Shown here: in pieces, positions 43,503 through 46,113 of the stretch | Numbering within the stretch: position 1 is the first letter of the stretch | How the letters are laid out: each line of letters starts with the position of its first letter | NCBI GenBank assembly: GCA_947450475.1 | Contig: CANFVK010000009.1 | Location: forward strand, 1-46,113 | Direction: 5' to 3' | Origin: Bacteriovoracaceae bacterium | Lineage (GTDB): Bacteria > Bdellovibrionota > Bacteriovoracia > Bacteriovoracales > Bacteriovoracaceae | Length of the DNA: 46,113 nucleotides | Position numbers and translations under genes: made by a program | The notes under the pieces: generated by a model | Seen by the model: the letters and a program-made list of their open reading frames with translations, nothing else | Database searches by the model: none | What the model was told of the DNA's origin: nothing

Positions 43503-43508
43503 ATTATA
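43503..43508 (-). promoter_or_regulatory. rpsB promoter -10 box
   Basis: Perfect TATAAT on the minus strand, about 65-70 bases before the rpsB ATG, so transcription would start at about 43496-43497, at the foot of the structured leader. No good -35 is seen at 16-18 bases. Confidence 0.55.
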
Positions 43509-43599
43509 GAGATAGAGTGATAGCATACGCCCCGAAAATGGGCAAGTTCTTAAGGGTTTTTCCTCTCGTAAATTGGAGCAAATGACTTGGAAATGAGGA

Positions 43600-45951
43600 T
43601 TAAGTCAGACTCTCAGAGCCGAGCAAAACCTTTCTAGGCTTGGCTCCCTGCGCAGGGCCAACTACTCCATTATTTTCCATCTCCTCAATCAAATTGGCAG
43701 CTCGATTGTAACCGACCCCTAATCTTCTTTGAAGCAATGACGCACTCGCTGAACGGTGCTCTAGCACCACCTGAACAGCTTCATTATATTTGTCATCTTT
43801 TTCGCTGTTGTCACTTTCACGCTTTATAACGGCTTGATCAGCCTCTTCTTCTCCACCGTTTTCTAAAAATTCTAAAATAGTTGGGTTAAAGACAGGGGCC
43901 ATCGATGAGAGTTTGGCTGCAAGGGCTTCAATTTCTTCCTCTTGAATATATGCCGAGTGAATCCTAGTCGTCTCAACCCCATGTTTATAGAGCATATCAC
44001 CTTTTCCAAGCAATCGTTCTGCACCCATGGCGTTTAATATCGTTCGGGAATCGGTCGAAGTCGTCACTCTAAAAGAAACGCGAGTTGGAAAATTAGATTT
44101 TATGACTCCAGTGATAACGTCCACTGAAGGTCTTTGAGTCGCAATAATTAAGTGGATTCCAGAGGCTCTTGCCTTTGCTGCAAGTCTTGCAATGTGCGAT
44201 TCAATTTCAACTTTTTTAGCACTAAGCATGAGATCAGCAAACTCATCAACGATCACGACAATATAGGGCAATTCATATGTGTCTTCAGTAGAATATTCAT
44301 AAAATTTTCTAATTTTATCTAGTGCTTCAGTGGAAGACTTTTTAAGTTTATGATTAAATCCTTCAATGTTTCTTACACCGAACTCTGACATAATTGAGTA
44401 ACGTCTCTCCATTTCTTGACAGGCCCAAAGTAAAGAATTGGCGGCCATCTTTGGATCAGTTACTACGGGCATTAGTAGGTGTGGAAGCTTCGCATAAAGG
44501 GCAAGCTCTAGCTGTTTAGGATCAATTAAAATGAGTTTCATTTGGTTTGGCGATTTCTTAACTAAAAGTGAAACAAGTACTGCATTGATATATACTGATT
44601 TACCTGCACCGGTTGAACCAGCTACCAACATATGAGGCATCGCTGCTAAGTCGACGACTACTGGCTCACCAAATGCATCTTTCCCCATTGCTAATGGCAA
44701 TTGATGAGTTGAATTTGTAAAATCCTTAGAACTAATAATTTCATCTAAAAAGATGTACTCACGAGGATTACGAGGAACTTCAATTCCAACCGTCGTTCTT
44801 CCTTTCATGGGATGAACTAATCGAATCGGTGCACCTGAGAGGGCAAGCGATAAATCTTCAGAAGTAGAAGTTAGCTTGGCAATTTTTTCTCCTGAGCCTA
44901 GCTCCCACTCAAAAGTGTCAACGACAGGTCCCTTCAATACATTTATAATTCTTCCTTCAATTTTAAATTGGGCAAGTTTAGCCTCCAATTTTTCGATTAT
45001 ATCTAAAAAATACTTTTCTTCTGGTTGAGAGAAACTTTGTTCAGCCTTTTTTCCAGCTGCAACTTTTACGATGTCATAGTATTTATCTTCGTTAAATTTT
45101 TCGTTGGGAGCAGGGCTTCTGAGAGACAAACCAATTTGGGATTCATCAACATAATCATCAACTAAATCGGGCTCATTAACAAACTCTTTAGCTGGAAGTA
45201 GTTCTTGTCGATGTTCAAAATTATTTACTACTTTAGCGACTTCTAATTTGGGCGAGGGCTTTTCAACTAATTGCTCTTGAGCGACTGCCATAGCCGGAGC
45301 TAATATTTTGACATTTGAATTAGTTCGAGATGCTGGAACTTCTTCTATGTTTGTTTTTGATTGTTCAATAGATTTATTTTGCTCTTGAGGAAAAAAGCCT
45401 TCTCTTGCTTTAGTTGTATAATTATCAGAAAGTGTTCCCAATTTGTTTGAGACAATAGAGAGGTCTAAGGATTTTATCATTAAAAAGAGTCTTGATAATT
45501 TATCAGTAAATCCTCCCCTAAAGGCACCCCAGGCAAATGCAATCAAGGATAGTATCCATACAGAAAAAGATACAAATGCTGAAAATGTTGAGGATAAACT
45601 TTGATAAAGACCAGCTCCAACCAACGTTGGTTGGAGATAAAAAGCAGTCCAAACACAGAATGAACATAGGAATATGATATTGAATAAATCAATCCAATCG
45701 GCCCTTTTGGAAAACAGCAATACATAAAATGGAGTAAATAAAGCACAGGGAATCAGTATCCATGGCCCAGTGTAATAATTGATAAAATTAAATAAGCTGG
45801 TCATATAGTATGAGAAGAACCCATGTTGTGAAGTGGAGGAGATTGAAAGATAGTTATCAGGCAATGCTTCTCGGTAATAGAAAACGATAAGCGTAATGAT
45901 AGATAACAAGAAAAGACTGAATAATTCGTATTTAAGTATTTTTGCTTTCAT
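43600..45951 (-). CDS. ftsK: DNA translocase FtsK
   Basis: 783 residues, the usual FtsK/SpoIIIE size. Septal DNA pump for chromosome dimer resolution. Four N-terminal membrane helices (about 10-135), a Pro/Glu-containing linker (to about 280), motor with Walker A VAGSTGAGKS (about 436-445) and Walker B VVIVDEFADLM (about 565), IATQRPSVDVITG, and a winged-helix gamma domain at the C-terminus (about 715-775: ASASLLQRRLGVGYNRAANLIEEME) that reads KOPS. The ATG lacks a good Shine-Dalgarno; TAAAAA lies 7 bases upstream. Confidence 0.96.
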   Translation of the reverse strand: MKAKILKYELFSLFLLSIITLIVFYYREALPDNYLSISSTSQHGFFSYYMTSLFNFINYYTGPWILIPCALFTPFYVLLFSKRADWIDLFNIIFLCSFCVWTAFYLQPTLVGAGLYQSLSSTFSAFVSFSVWILSLIAFAWGAFRGGFTDKLSRLFLMIKSLDLSIVSNKLGTLSDNYTTKAREGFFPQEQNKSIEQSKTNIEEVPASRTNSNVKILAPAMAVAQEQLVEKPSPKLEVAKVVNNFEHRQELLPAKEFVNEPDLVDDYVDESQIGLSLRSPAPNEKFNEDKYYDIVKVAAGKKAEQSFSQPEEKYFLDIIEKLEAKLAQFKIEGRIINVLKGPVVDTFEWELGSGEKIAKLTSTSEDLSLALSGAPIRLVHPMKGRTTVGIEVPRNPREYIFLDEIISSKDFTNSTHQLPLAMGKDAFGEPVVVDLAAMPHMLVAGSTGAGKSVYINAVLVSLLVKKSPNQMKLILIDPKQLELALYAKLPHLLMPVVTDPKMAANSLLWACQEMERRYSIMSEFGVRNIEGFNHKLKKSSTEALDKIRKFYEYSTEDTYELPYIVVIVDEFADLMLSAKKVEIESHIARLAAKARASGIHLIIATQRPSVDVITGVIKSNFPTRVSFRVTTSTDSRTILNAMGAERLLGKGDMLYKHGVETTRIHSAYIQEEEIEALAAKLSSMAPVFNPTILEFLENGGEEEADQAVIKRESDNSEKDDKYNEAVQVVLEHRSASASLLQRRLGVGYNRAANLIEEMENNGVVGPAQGAKPRKVLLGSESLT

Positions 45952-45987
45952 ACTTAAATTTTTACATGATGTTTAATTTTTGGGAAT

Positions 45988-46016
45988 AAAAAAACCCCAG
46001 ACAAGCCGGGGTTTTT
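45988..46016 (-). terminator. rRNA operon terminator
   Basis: CCCC/GGGG core flanked by A7 and T5 (45988-45998 pairing with 46008-46016), loop of 9 bases, followed on the minus strand by a long U run. It ends the 5S gene and separates the rRNA operon from ftsK. Confidence 0.88.
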
Positions 46017-46026
46017 AAAAATAAGA

Positions 46027-46113
46027 GGGTGCATTGACCTTTTCTCACACCAAGTTTCCCTGGCACTACCTTCGGCGCTGAAGAGCTTAACTTCCGAGTT
46101 CGGGATGGGATCG
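46027..46113 (-). rRNA. rrf: 5S ribosomal RNA (3' two-thirds)
   Basis: The minus strand reads CATCCCGAACTCGGAAGTTAAG then CGCCGAAGGTAGTGC and GTGAGAAAAGGTCAATGC, the 5S loop C, loop E/helix IV and the 3' half of helix I. The 5' third lies beyond the window. The 3' end is placed at about 46027 by the terminal helix; it may be off by a few bases. Confidence 0.93.

Noticed and set aside
43509..43599. ftsK terminator
   Set aside because: The bases between ftsK and the rpsB promoter show no convincing stem with a T tract.
1..46113. CRISPR arrays, insertion sequences, phage or integrase genes
   Set aside because: No regularly spaced repeats, transposase motifs or terminal inverted repeats were seen; the window looks like stable chromosome.

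Overview
The window is AT-rich (GC in the mid-30s % by eye) and comes from a Gram-negative bacterium. The best fit is Bdellovibrionota (Bacteriovorax/Bdellovibrio relatives), possibly another gliding deltaproteobacterial-type lineage. The reasons are a lipopolysaccharide heptose gene, many signal-peptide proteins and small outer-membrane barrels, a TPR/lipoprotein/barrel cluster resembling the Myxococcus/Bdellovibrio Glt gliding machinery, and a membrane-bound ETF:quinone-type Fe-S oxidoreductase. The taxon is an inference from gene content; no 16S is present, only a partial 5S rRNA.

Layout. 1-793: end of a thioredoxin gene coupled to gmhA. 801-7662 (minus): a small membrane protein, then a five-gene cell-envelope operon (barrel, three TPR-rich proteins, small CglF-like protein). 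7754-13281 (minus): an AddA/AddB-like helicase-nuclease pair. 13331-14167: Hsp33. 14164-15219 (minus): a lipoprotein that looks like a degenerate alkaline-phosphatase-fold protein. 15380-21274 (plus): a FadF-like Fe-S oxidoreductase and three overlapping secreted-protein genes of unknown function, with a terminator-like hairpin inside the first of them. 21329-25308: hisS-valS, closed by a strong bidirectional terminator. 25338-32178: a secreted protein, an alkaline-phosphatase-family membrane protein, a 10-helix transporter-like protein, and a coupled four-gene operon of exported proteins including an arylsulfotransferase-like propeller and a binding-protein-like gene. 32233-33516: tig on its own transcription unit.

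33608-43431 (all minus): the widely conserved translation and envelope block, read as rpsB-tsf, a terminator, then pyrH-frr-uppS-cdsA-rseP-tsaB-(psd-like)-pssA-(barrel)-truA. It makes a ribosomal protein, an elongation factor, UMP kinase, ribosome recycling factor, the undecaprenyl carrier, CDP-diacylglycerol and phosphatidylserine, plus the site-2 protease and a tRNA t6A factor. dxr, often between cdsA and rseP in other bacteria, is absent. 43600-45951 is ftsK, followed by the terminator and 3' part of an rRNA operon (5S, minus).

Most notable: (1) the Psd homologue next to pssA has lost all three catalytic residues (Asp to Asn, His to Met, pyruvoyl-forming Ser to Gly); (2) the rpsB leader contains interleaved complementary segments that would form a pseudoknot ending beside the Shine-Dalgarno; (3) a textbook terminator hairpin lies in the signal-peptide codons of the 17361 gene; (4) both AddA- and AddB-like subunits carry a cysteine set typical of Fe-S nucleases; (5) several genes have a -10 box only 6-8 bases before the start codon and no Shine-Dalgarno, suggesting leaderless mRNAs; (6) the 28838-32178 exported-protein operon is a candidate undescribed system. 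All intergenic gaps are under 300 bases.
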